Of a stretch of 64,000 bases of DNA, positions 56,881-64,000 are shown piece by piece. Both the position numbers and the translations under genes were made by a program. This stretch comes from Roseiarcus sp963806935. Its GTDB lineage: Bacteria > Pseudomonadota > Alphaproteobacteria > Rhizobiales > Beijerinckiaceae. The DNA is taken from the NCBI GenBank assembly GCA_963806935.1, contig CAWEAT010000030.1:1-64000 (forward strand), written 5' to 3'. Position 1 is the first letter of the stretch. Every line of letters begins with the position of its first letter. The notes beneath the pieces are model-generated. The model saw nothing but the letters and a program-made list of their open reading frames with translations, was not told the origin of the DNA and made no database searches.

Positions 56881-57656
56881 TCATTCACCCTCTCCGCGCG
56901 AGCCGGCGCGGAACCGGCGCACATAGTCGGCGTTGTAGAGCTCGCTCTCGCGAAAATCCTCAGCGGCAAGGGCAGGGCCGACAAGGATGAGCGCCGTGCG
57001 CTCGATCGGCGAGGCGCTGAGCGCGGCGGCAAGGCCGCCAAGCGTCGCGCGCACGATGCGCTCGTCCGGCCACGAGGCGCGCTCGACCACTGCCGCCGGA
57101 CAGTTGGGCCCATAGAATGGCGTGAGTTCGGCGACAACCTTTTCGAGTGCATGGATCGAGAGATGGATCGCTAAGCGTGGCGCCGGTCGCGGCGAAGGCG
57201 GCGAGCGTCTCGCGCTCAGGCATCGGCGAGGCGCGGCCGGAGGTGCGGGTCAGCACCAGCGATTGGGCGACGCCCGGCAGCGTCAATTCGCGTTTCAGCG
57301 CCGCCGCGGCGGCGGCGAAGGCTGGGACGCCGGGGGTGATCGTATATGCCACTCCGGCGCAGCTCGAGGCGGCGAAGCTGCTCGCCCATGGCGCTGAAGA
57401 CCGAGAGGTCGCCCGAGTGGAGCCGGGCGACGTCCTCGCCCCCTGCGGTCGCCTCGACGCAGAGCTTGACGATCGCGTCGAGATCGAGCGGCGCCGTATC
57501 GACGATTCGCGCGCCCGGAGGGCAATGATCAAGCAGCGCGGCGGGCACGAGCGAGCCGGCGTAAAGGCAGACGGGCGAACGCGCGATGAGATCGCGCCCG
57601 CGTAATGTGATGAGGTCGGGAGCGCCGGGTCCGGCGCCGATGAAGTGAACCGTCAT
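56881..57656 (-). CDS. cobM: CobM: precorrin-4 C11-methyltransferase, two frame breaks
   Basis: Tetrapyrrole methylase. Begins MTVHFIGAGPGAPDLITLRG (SAM site) and contains LHSGDLSVFSAMGEQLRRLE. An extra base near 57358 breaks the frame, which resumes AGVAYTITPGVPAFAAAAAA; another near 57170 is followed by AIHLSIHALEKVVAELTPFY, VVERASWPDERIVRATL and TALILVGPAL. Corrected length about 257 aa. The ATG overlaps the cobE stop (ATGA). Confidence 0.92.
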
Positions 57657-58045
57657 CGTTGATCCGAGGATAGCGCGATAGCGCAGGTCGCGCCGTTGGC
57701 CTTGAGCCGCGGCGAAAGCAGCCGCCCGCCTTGGCCAGCGCCGGCGAGGGCGGCGGCCTCAGCGATGTTGGGCGCGCCGAACCGCTTTCGCGCCGCGGCC
57801 GACGGCGTCACGATGCGTTCCGCCTGCGCTTCGAGCGCTTCGAGCGCGAGCGGCGTGAGGGGGACGCCTAGGAGGCGCGCGGCCTCGATGAGGCCGGGCT
57901 CGCCGGCCTTGGCCGCGAGCGTAAACATCCGCCGCTCGCCCTCCGGCGCGCCCGTTTCCGCGAGCGCGCGGAGCGCGAGCGCCGCGATCGCCTCGCCCGC
58001 AACGCCGCCGCGGCAGCCGACCCCGATGGCGATGAGCCGCGTCAT
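57653..58045 (-). CDS. cobE: CobE (CbiG C-terminal domain-like) cobalamin biosynthesis protein
   Basis: 130 residues: MTRLIAIGVGCRGGVAGEAI, FTLAAKAGEPGLIEAARLLG, and the Ser-rich stretch RIVTPSAAARKRFGAPNIAE. The fold matches the C-terminal domain of CbiG; in the aerobic path CobE is thought to aid a methyltransferase step. ATG at 58045 overlaps the cobL stop. Confidence 0.92.
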   Translation of the reverse strand: MTRLIAIGVGCRGGVAGEAIAALALRALAETGAPEGERRMFTLAAKAGEPGLIEAARLLGVPLTPLALEALEAQAERIVTPSAAARKRFGAPNIAEAAALAGAGQGGRLLSPRLKANGATCAIALSSDQR

Positions 58046-59253
58046 GGTTTGACGAACCGCCACTGGACGACCGGCATCGCCGCTCGCCACCCGGAAAAGC
58101 GTCCAAGCGGCTCGGCATGCGCGACCGCGATCTGCGTAAGCTCCCCGCCGTGACGGGCGCGCCAGTCGACTAAAGCCGCCTGCGTCTCGAGCGTCACCGC
58201 ATTGACGACCAGCCGTCCGCCGGACGCGAGCGCGTCGATGGCGCGCTCGATCATTTCCGGCTTACCTGCGCCCCCGCCGATGAAGACCGCGTCGGGCGCG
58301 GGCAAGTCCGCGAATGCTTGGGGCGCTTCGCCGGTCACGACCGAGAGATGAGGAACGCCGAAGGTCAGCGCGTTGCGCGCGACCCGCGCCGCCCGGTCGT
58401 GACGGGCCTCGACCGCGATCGCGTGATTGGCAGGGTCGGCGAGCATCCATTCGATCGCCACGGAACCCGAGCCCGAGCCGACGTCCCACAAAAGTTCGCC
58501 GCGACATGGCGCGAGCTGCGCCAGTGTCATGGCCCGGACCTCGCGCTTGGTGATCTGTCCGTCATGCTCGAACCAGTCGTCGGGCAGCCCGGCGGCTCGC
58601 GGCAGGACGCGCGCGCCGCGGTCGACGACGATTTCGAGCGCGATGGTGTTCAGGGCCGCGACGTTGTCGAGGGCGTAAGCCCTCGCCTCCGTCGTGCGAA
58701 CCCGCTCCCGCTCGCCGCCCATCGCCTCGCAGACCGTGATCTTCGATCGGCCCATGCCGCGCGCCGCGAGCAGCGCCGCAAGCTTCGCGGGAGTGGCGTC
58801 GTCCCAGGAAAGCGCGAGAATTCGTGCGCCTGGTTGCAGATGCGGGACAATCGCCTCGAGCGGGCGGCCGTGGAGGGATAGCATTGCGCAATCCTGCTCG
58901 CTCCAGCCGAGCCTGGCCGCGGCGAGGGCAAAGGCCGAGGGGCGAGGAACGCAGACCATCTCGTCGGCGGCAAAGCGGCGCATCAGCATGGCGCCAACGC
59001 CAAAGAAGAACGGGTCCCCCGTCGCGAGCACGCAGACTGAGCGACCGCGATGGGCCTCGATCACGTCGAGCGCGTCCTCGATCGGCGACGGCCAGACAAA
59101 CGTCTCGGCGCTGAGCGGCCCGGCCAGAGCGAGGTGGCGCTTGCCCCCGACGATGAAGGATGCTTGCGCGACGAGCCGCCGCGCGGCAGGACAAAGGCCG
59201 TCGATCCCGTCCTCGCCGATGCCGACGACCGCGAGCCAGCGATCCTTCACCAC
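58042..59253 (-). CDS. cobL: CobL: precorrin-6Y C5,15-methyltransferase (decarboxylating)
   Basis: 403 residues, two domains: an N-terminal CbiE-like tetrapyrrole methylase (VVGIGEDGIDGLCPAARRLV, VCVLATGDPFFFGVGAML) and a C-terminal CbiT-like methyltransferase (LLWDVGSGSGSVAIEWMLAD). Starts with GTG at 59253 (or 59250), only 11 bases from the divergent cobK start. Confidence 0.95.
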   Translation of the reverse strand: MVKDRWLAVVGIGEDGIDGLCPAARRLVAQASFIVGGKRHLALAGPLSAETFVWPSPIEDALDVIEAHRGRSVCVLATGDPFFFGVGAMLMRRFAADEMVCVPRPSAFALAAARLGWSEQDCAMLSLHGRPLEAIVPHLQPGARILALSWDDATPAKLAALLAARGMGRSKITVCEAMGGERERVRTTEARAYALDNVAALNTIALEIVVDRGARVLPRAAGLPDDWFEHDGQITKREVRAMTLAQLAPCRGELLWDVGSGSGSVAIEWMLADPANHAIAVEARHDRAARVARNALTFGVPHLSVVTGEAPQAFADLPAPDAVFIGGGAGKPEMIERAIDALASGGRLVVNAVTLETQAALVDWRARHGGELTQIAVAHAEPLGRFSGWRAAMPVVQWRFVKP

Positions 59254-59264
59254 GGAGCCGCCCC

Positions 59265-60020
59265 CTGAATCTCCTTCGCCTGCTCATTCTCGGCGGCACG
59301 TCGGAAGCGAGCGCGCTCGCCCGGCGGATTGCCGGCGACGCCGGGGTCGAGGCGATCCTCTCGCTCGCCGGCGCAACGGCCAATCCCGCGCCGGCGCCGA
59401 TCCCGGTCAGGATCGGCGGCTTCGGCGGCGCGGCGGGTCTGGCCGCCTTTCTGGCCGATGAGCGAATCGATGCGGTGATCGACGCGACCCATCCGTTCGC
59501 GTCGCGCATGTCCGCCAACGCCGTCGCCGCCTGCCGGGCCGCACATACGCCGCTTGTCGTCTTCGCCCGCGCGCCCTGGCCGCGCGAGCCCGGCGACCGC
59601 TGGACTGAAGTTGCCACTATGGAGGACGCCGCCCACGCTCTGGGGGTCACACCGCGGACGGCGTTCCTCACCCAGGGGCGGCTCAACCTCTCGGTCTTCG
59701 CGCGAGCTCCGCAGCATCGATATATCGTCAGGGCGATCGACCGCCCGGCGGAGATCGACGCCCTGCCCGGCTGCAAGCTCATTCTTTCGCGCGGTCCCTT
59801 CGCGCTCGCCGACGAGCTCGAGCTGATGAAGCGCGAGCGGATCGACGCGCTCGTGACCAAGAACAGCGGCGGCCGCGCGACCTACCCCAAGATCGAGGCG
59901 GCGCGCATGCTCGGAATCGAGGTCATCATCCTGCGCCGGCCGCCCGCGCCCGAAGCCGAAGCGCTGCATAACCTCGATGCGGTGATGGACTGGATCGCGT
60001 CTCATCGCCGGCCCCCGTAG
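59265..60020 (+). CDS. cobK: CobK: precorrin-6A reductase
   Basis: About 251 residues: LLILGGTSEASALARRIAGD, VIDATHPFASRMSANAVAAC, LVTKNSGGRATYPKIEAARM. It reduces precorrin-6A with NADPH. No ATG, GTG or TTG is well placed: the protein seems to begin at a CTG (59265) after GGAG, while the ATG at 59160 would add 35 unlikely residues inside cobL. Its 3' end overlaps cobJ tail to tail by 19 bases. Confidence 0.92.
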   Translation: MNLLRLLILGGTSEASALARRIAGDAGVEAILSLAGATANPAPAPIPVRIGGFGGAAGLAAFLADERIDAVIDATHPFASRMSANAVAACRAAHTPLVVFARAPWPREPGDRWTEVATMEDAAHALGVTPRTAFLTQGRLNLSVFARAPQHRYIVRAIDRPAEIDALPGCKLILSRGPFALADELELMKRERIDALVTKNSGGRATYPKIEAARMLGIEVIILRRPPAPEAEALHNLDAVMDWIASHRRPP

Positions 60021-60760
60021 GCGCGCGGCGTCACCATCCAGGCCCTTGCGCCGTCGCGGGGGATGAAGCGCGTCTCGCTCGAGCCGATCACGACGAGCGT
60101 CGCCATGTCGGCGAGCTTTCCGTCCGCTTCGGCGAGCGTCGTCAGTGTCAGCGACTCGTCGGCGCGGCCAATCGCGCGCGCGAAGGCGACCGGCGTCGCC
60201 CCGGCTTTTGCGCGACGCAGGAGATCGAACGCTTGCGTGATGCGATCCGGCCGCGCTTTTGACGCCGGGTTATAGAGCGCGATGACGAAATCGCCCTCGC
60301 TCGCCGCGTGGAGCCGCCGCTCGACGATCGTCCACGGCTTCAAATTGTCGGAGAGCGAGATGGCGCAGAAGTCGTGGCCGAGCGGCGCGCCGAGACGGGC
60401 CGCCGCCGCCTGCATCGCGGTCACGCCGGGCGCAACCTCGATCTTAAGGTCGAGCCATCGAGGGTCGTCCTCGACCGCCTCGAACACCGCCGCCGCCATG
60501 GCGAAGACGCCTGGATCGCCGCCCGAAACGACAGCGACGGCGCGCCCTTCCGCCGCGAGCGTCAGCGCGAGGCGGGCGCGGCTGAGCTCGGCGCGATTGT
60601 CGCTGGCGTGGGCGCGCTGGTCCGCCCGCAAGGCCAGCCGATCGAGATAAGGGCCATAGCCCACGATGTCGGTCGCCCTCCCGATCGCCGCGACGGCTTC
60701 CGGCGTCATCCATTCGGCGGGGCCGGGACCGAGCCCGACGACGGTTACCCGGCCGCTCAC
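60002..60760 (-). CDS. cobJ: CobJ: precorrin-3B C17-methyltransferase
   Basis: 252 residues. SAM-site start (VTVVGLGPGPAEWMTPEAVA), ring-binding motif (AVAVVSGGDPGVFAMAAAVF) and APGVTAMQAAAARLGAPLGH. It performs the ring contraction. Starts with GTG overlapping the cobI stop (GTGA). Confidence 0.95.
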   Translation of the reverse strand: MSGRVTVVGLGPGPAEWMTPEAVAAIGRATDIVGYGPYLDRLALRADQRAHASDNRAELSRARLALTLAAEGRAVAVVSGGDPGVFAMAAAVFEAVEDDPRWLDLKIEVAPGVTAMQAAAARLGAPLGHDFCAISLSDNLKPWTIVERRLHAASEGDFVIALYNPASKARPDRITQAFDLLRRAKAGATPVAFARAIGRADESLTLTTLAEADGKLADMATLVVIGSSETRFIPRDGARAWMVTPRAYGGRR

Positions 60761-61488
60761 GGCCGGCGCCCCCGGCCGGGCGCGAGGATCAGGGAGAAAT
60801 AGGGCGCGGCCTCGTCCCGCTTTTCGGCGAGAGGCGTCACGATCTCGCCGGCCATCGTCGCACGCTCGACATAGATGGCGCGTTCCGCCATGCCTGTCGC
60901 GACGAGCGCCTCCTTCGCGCGGGCGAAGTTACGCCCGATCTTCATGATCACAGCGGCTTCCGCATGCGCGAGCCGGCGCTTGAGCTGGTCCAGCGGCAGC
61001 GTCGCCGGCAGGACGATGAGGGTGTCGTCGCCCCAGGTCATCGGAGCGGAGGCTGCGCCCCAGGCCCCGCAAATCGAGGATACGCCGGGCACGATGGTGA
61101 CCGCGAACCGGTCGCGCAAGCGGATGAAGAGATGCATGAACGAGCCGTAGAGCAACGGGTCGCCCTCGCTGAGCAGCGCAACATCGCGACCGGCCTCGAG
61201 ATGGGCGGCGATCGCGATCGTGCATTCCTTGTAGAAGCGCGCCAGCGCCTCTCGGTAGGGCGGATCGTCGAAATGCGATTCGTCGGTCATCGGATAGAAG
61301 AGCGGCAGCTCGACGTGCGACGGCTTGAGCCAGCAGTCGACGATGGCGCGCGCGTTGCCGCGCCGTCCCGCCTTGGCGAAGAAGGCGACGACCGGCGACG
61401 CGGCGATGACCTTCGTCGCTTTCACTGTGAGAAGTTCCGGATCGCCGGGTCCTATGCCGACGCCATAGAGACGGCCGAGCGCGTTCAT
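60757..61488 (-). CDS. cobI: CobI: precorrin-2 C20-methyltransferase
   Basis: 243 residues: LYGVGIGPGDPELLTVKATK, VALLSEGDPLLYGSFMHLFI, VPGVSSICGAWGAASAP. Adds the C20 methyl group, the first committed step towards B12. The start overlaps the cobH stop. Confidence 0.95.
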   Translation of the reverse strand: MNALGRLYGVGIGPGDPELLTVKATKVIAASPVVAFFAKAGRRGNARAIVDCWLKPSHVELPLFYPMTDESHFDDPPYREALARFYKECTIAIAAHLEAGRDVALLSEGDPLLYGSFMHLFIRLRDRFAVTIVPGVSSICGAWGAASAPMTWGDDTLIVLPATLPLDQLKRRLAHAEAAVIMKIGRNFARAKEALVATGMAERAIYVERATMAGEIVTPLAEKRDEAAPYFSLILAPGRGRRP

Positions 61489-62114
61489 TCGGCGTCGCTC
61501 GCCAGCGCATTGACGGCGGCCGCCGCCATCGCGCTGCCGCCTTTTCGTCCGCGCACGACAATCGCCGGCAGGCCGCTTTCGATCAGCGCCTCTTTCGATT
61601 CGGCCGCGCCGACGAAGCCGACCGGCATACCGATGATGGCGGCGGGAGGCGGCGCCCCTGCGGCGATAACCTCGAGGAGGCGAAAGAGCGCCGTCGGCGC
61701 ATTGCCGATGGCGACGACGGATCCGCCAAGCCGGGGCAACCAGAGCTCAATCGCCGCGGCCGTGCGCGTCGTACCCAGCTTGGCGGCGAGCGTTGGCGTG
61801 GAAGGGTCTGCTAGCGTGCAAACCACGTCGTTGTGCGCCGGCAGGCGGGCCCGGGTCACGCCTTCGGCGACCATCCGCGCATCGCAGAAGATTGGCGCGC
61901 CAGCGTGAAGCGCCTCGCGCGCCGCCGCCCCGGCGCCGGCGGAGAAGACGAGGTCGCTTGCCGCCTCGACCATGCCGCAGGCGTGGATGACCCGAACAGT
62001 GACCCGCTCCTCGATCGGCGCAAAGCGCTTTAGGTCGGCCTCCGCGCGGATGATTGCGAAGGACCGGCGATAGATGGCCGCGGCGTCTTTCTCGTAATCG
62101 TAGGCCGCCTTCAC
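61485..62114 (-). CDS. cobH: CobH: precorrin-8X methylmutase
   Basis: 209 residues. Catalytic His in VRVIHACGMVEAA; further motifs GAPIFCDARMVAEG and IGMPVGFVGAAESKEAL. It moves a methyl group from C11 to C12. Three bases after cobG. Confidence 0.95.
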   Translation of the reverse strand: MKAAYDYEKDAAAIYRRSFAIIRAEADLKRFAPIEERVTVRVIHACGMVEAASDLVFSAGAGAAAREALHAGAPIFCDARMVAEGVTRARLPAHNDVVCTLADPSTPTLAAKLGTTRTAAAIELWLPRLGGSVVAIGNAPTALFRLLEVIAAGAPPPAAIIGMPVGFVGAAESKEALIESGLPAIVVRGRKGGSAMAAAAVNALASDAE

Positions 62115-62117
62115 GGG

Positions 62118-63404
62118 CTAGGGTCCCTCGCCAGCGAAAATCCTGGCGCCCTCGGCGCCAAGGAGCTCCTCGACCTTCGTGTTCGGAAGGGCGCGGCGCG
62201 CGGGCGGGTCGGCTGCCTTGCCGGCGAGAATAAGATCGTAACCCAACTCGGTCGCCGTCAGGGTCAGAGCCGTCGCAGCCGCCCTGGCGCACCCCTTGGG
62301 GCAACCGCTGACATGCAGAACGATCCCCTCGCCCTTGGGGATGAGCGCCGCCCAGCGCGCGGCGTCCTCACGCACCGCCCGATGTCCATGCATGCAGGCG
62401 GGCGCGCCCGGACAAGCGGCGATGCGCAGGCGCGGCTCATCAGCGTTGACGATGAACCCGAGTTTGGCAATCGAGCCGAGCATCGCTCTCGCGTTCTTTT
62501 CGTCGAGCCCGACGATCAGGAAGGCCCGCCACGGCGTGAGCCTGAGCCCGCTCGCTCCTAGGGTCCGGGCGCGCTCGATCAGGAGGAGAAATCGACTGGC
62601 CTCGATCTCGCCAAAGGCCGCTGCGGCGCCGACGACGACGCGGCCGCCGTATTCCTGCACGCCGAGAAGGTCGCGTAAAGAGATTCGCCGCACCGAGCGC
62701 CTGCGCGGCTTTGCTTCGAGGGCGGCCTCGGAAAACACAGGCCCCGCCCCTCGCCGCTCGACGAGGGCGCGCATCCGCCGCAGCGCCCCTTCTCCCTCGC
62801 CAGCAAGACGAACGAACGCGCGCCCGAGCCGCGCCGCGATTTCCCCGGTCGCGCCAGGAGCGCATTCCGCCGCGAGCGCGTCCTCGCCGGCAAGAAAAAC
62901 CGCCAGCGTCTCGCCCGCCGCTTCGAAACGGATGTCCGCTTCGACGTCGCCGAGCGGCAGGCGCCCCAATGCATCGAACACAAAGCTGAACTTGGCCGGC
63001 AAGGCGCGCAGATCCCTGTCCCGACCGAGCCGCGTCTCGAGCGCGGCGACGCTCGGCCCAAGGTCGAGCAAGGCGTCGGGATCGACGTCGTCGAGCGGGC
63101 TCGAGACGATATTGCGCAGCCGCTCGATCTCGGGGTCGGAGTCGATGAGTCCAACGTCGGCAAGACGCGCCTGCAGCCCGGGAAGCATTGGTTCGCTCAA
63201 GCCCCGCAAGTGCAGATTGCCGCGCGCAGAGAGGCCGATCGCACCGTTGCCGCAGCGAAGCGCGCTCTCCGCCAGCGCCGCGGCCTGATCGAGCGACAAT
63301 CGCCCTCGCGACGCACGCACCCGCGCGATGAGCCCATCCCCGGTCTCCATCGGCCGCAAAGCCCCCGGACACCAGCCCTTGCGGCGCGGCGCGATCGCGC
63401 TCAT
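62118..63404 (-). CDS. cobG: CobG: precorrin-3B synthase
   Basis: 428 residues, nitrite/sulfite-reductase-like iron-sulfur protein that needs O2 to make precorrin-3B; it marks the aerobic route. Start MSAIAPRRKGWCPGALRPME; ferredoxin-like half-domains (GLIARVRASRGRLSLDQAAA); 4Fe-4S cysteines in ACPGAPACMHGHRAV and VSGCPKGCARAAAT. The ATG overlaps the cobN stop (ATGA). Confidence 0.95.
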   Translation of the reverse strand: MSAIAPRRKGWCPGALRPMETGDGLIARVRASRGRLSLDQAAALAESALRCGNGAIGLSARGNLHLRGLSEPMLPGLQARLADVGLIDSDPEIERLRNIVSSPLDDVDPDALLDLGPSVAALETRLGRDRDLRALPAKFSFVFDALGRLPLGDVEADIRFEAAGETLAVFLAGEDALAAECAPGATGEIAARLGRAFVRLAGEGEGALRRMRALVERRGAGPVFSEAALEAKPRRRSVRRISLRDLLGVQEYGGRVVVGAAAAFGEIEASRFLLLIERARTLGASGLRLTPWRAFLIVGLDEKNARAMLGSIAKLGFIVNADEPRLRIAACPGAPACMHGHRAVREDAARWAALIPKGEGIVLHVSGCPKGCARAAATALTLTATELGYDLILAGKAADPPARRALPNTKVEELLGAEGARIFAGEGP

Positions 63405-64000
63405 GCCGGCTCCTCGACAACCGAGGCCAGAATGCGGGCGCTCGAGTTGCGCCGCGAAAGCCAGAAGCCGCGCCGCGCCGCCTCCTCGAAAAGGCCGGCC
63501 ATGTGGCTTGCCGCCTGAGGATTGGCGCCGAGAAGAAACGCGCGGACCTCGTCGTCGCCGAGCGTCGCGTCGAACATCAGGTCGAACTGGGTGCTGCCGA
63601 CGACGTCCGTCAGCGCGGCGAAGCAATAGAGATTGTCGAGCGACTGGGCGATCTCGGCTGCGCCGCGATGGCCGTGGCGCATCTGACCGGCGAGCCATCG
63701 CGGATTGGCGGCGCGGCCGCGCAACGCCCGCGCGATCTCCTGTTTGAGGCTGCGGACCTTGGGTTCGCCGGGCGCGGACGAGTCGAGATGATAGAGCGCC
63801 GGATTCGCGCCCGCTTCCGCCGCGGCGGCGGCGAAGCCGCCCTCATGCTCGGCGAAGGCGTCGGCGTCGAGCGCATCCTGGCCCGGAAGATCTTGGGCGT
63901 GGACAAAGGCCTCGGCGCCGGCGACGCGCTGCCGGAACTCAAGAGCCGCTTCCCGCCCTTCGCCATCGCCATCATAGGCGTGGCTGGTCGCGGCAAGATA
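63401..64000 (-). CDS. cobN: CobN: cobaltochelatase large subunit, C-terminal part
   Basis: Only the last ~199 codons lie in the window; the gene continues beyond 64000. It reads LAATSHAYDGDGEGREAALE, ALYHLDSSAPGEPKVRSLKQ, RWLAGQMRHGHRGAAEIAQS and LDNLYCFAALTDVVGSTQFD, which is the usual end of CobN. With CobS and CobT it inserts cobalt late, in the aerobic path. First gene here of a run cobN-G-H-I-J. Confidence 0.95.
   Translation of the reverse strand, partial: YLAATSHAYDGDGEGREAALEFRQRVAGAEAFVHAQDLPGQDALDADAFAEHEGGFAAAAAEAGANPALYHLDSSAPGEPKVRSLKQEIARALRGRAANPRWLAGQMRHGHRGAAEIAQSLDNLYCFAALTDVVGSTQFDLMFDATLGDDEVRAFLLGANPQAASHMAGLFEEAARRGFWLSRRNSSARILASVVEEPA

Overview
The window is high-GC DNA from an alphaproteobacterium, most likely of the order Hyphomicrobiales (Rhizobiales). 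The signs are an aerobic-type cobalamin cluster (CobG, CobN, CobE), the lgt / NDUFAF7-like / pgeF operon, a divergent pair of DUF465 proteins, an elongator tRNA-Met with a G1-U72 pair typical of the group, and dispersed palindromic elements of rhizobial style. No single gene fixes the genus.

Layout. 1-4.8 kb: an extradiol dioxygenase, an ada / 2OG-Fe(II) oxygenase pair, a secreted protein and a LysE exporter. 4.8-8.7 kb: mutS and a DUF3095 protein. 8.8-14.8 kb: one minus-strand thiamin operon, thiC-GFA-thiO-thiS-thiG-thiE-thiD, behind a TPP riboswitch; nearly every junction is a 4-base start/stop overlap. 14.9-20.6 kb: a membrane protein, pal-cpoB-tilS, a small secreted protein, hemW and a lone PII gene. 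20.9-26.5 kb: a complete peptide-type ABC importer (dppABCDF-like). 26.5-34.2 kb: an accessory region with an IS3-family element, a flavoprotein-methyltransferase fusion whose CRP/FNR-type promoter has been cut off by the IS, a DNA-methyltransferase remnant, an AlbA_2 (Schlafen) protein and a helicase remnant, ending at tRNA-Met. 34.4-37.5 kb: purE-purK and a ClC channel. 37.4-43.2 kb: a ytfQRT-yjfF-type sugar importer with a GntR regulator. 43.2-53.4 kb: housekeeping genes (chaB, DUF465 pair, queG, GST, pncA, a YbhN-like protein, lgt, an NDUFAF7-like methyltransferase, pgeF, MFS, flavin reductase). 53.5-64 kb: cobalamin synthesis, cobB, a SAM methyltransferase, cbiD, cobM, cobE, cobL, cobK, cobJ, cobI, cobH, cobG and the 3' end of cobN.

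How the genes work together. The thi operon makes both halves of thiamin and joins them, under feedback by TPP. The cob genes run from precorrin-2 towards cobyrinic acid and amidation, with CbiD taking the step for which aerobic organisms often use CobF. The two ABC systems are complete and self-contained.

A caution runs through the whole window. At least twelve reading-frame breaks occur in otherwise well-conserved genes, mostly as one base gained or lost in a short G/C run. This looks more like residual assembly error than gene decay, so most such genes are described here as one coding region spanning the break. The helicase at 32 kb is different, because it lacks its Walker A region, and so is the DNA-methyltransferase at 30.5 kb, of which only the C-terminal part remains; both are treated as real remnants.
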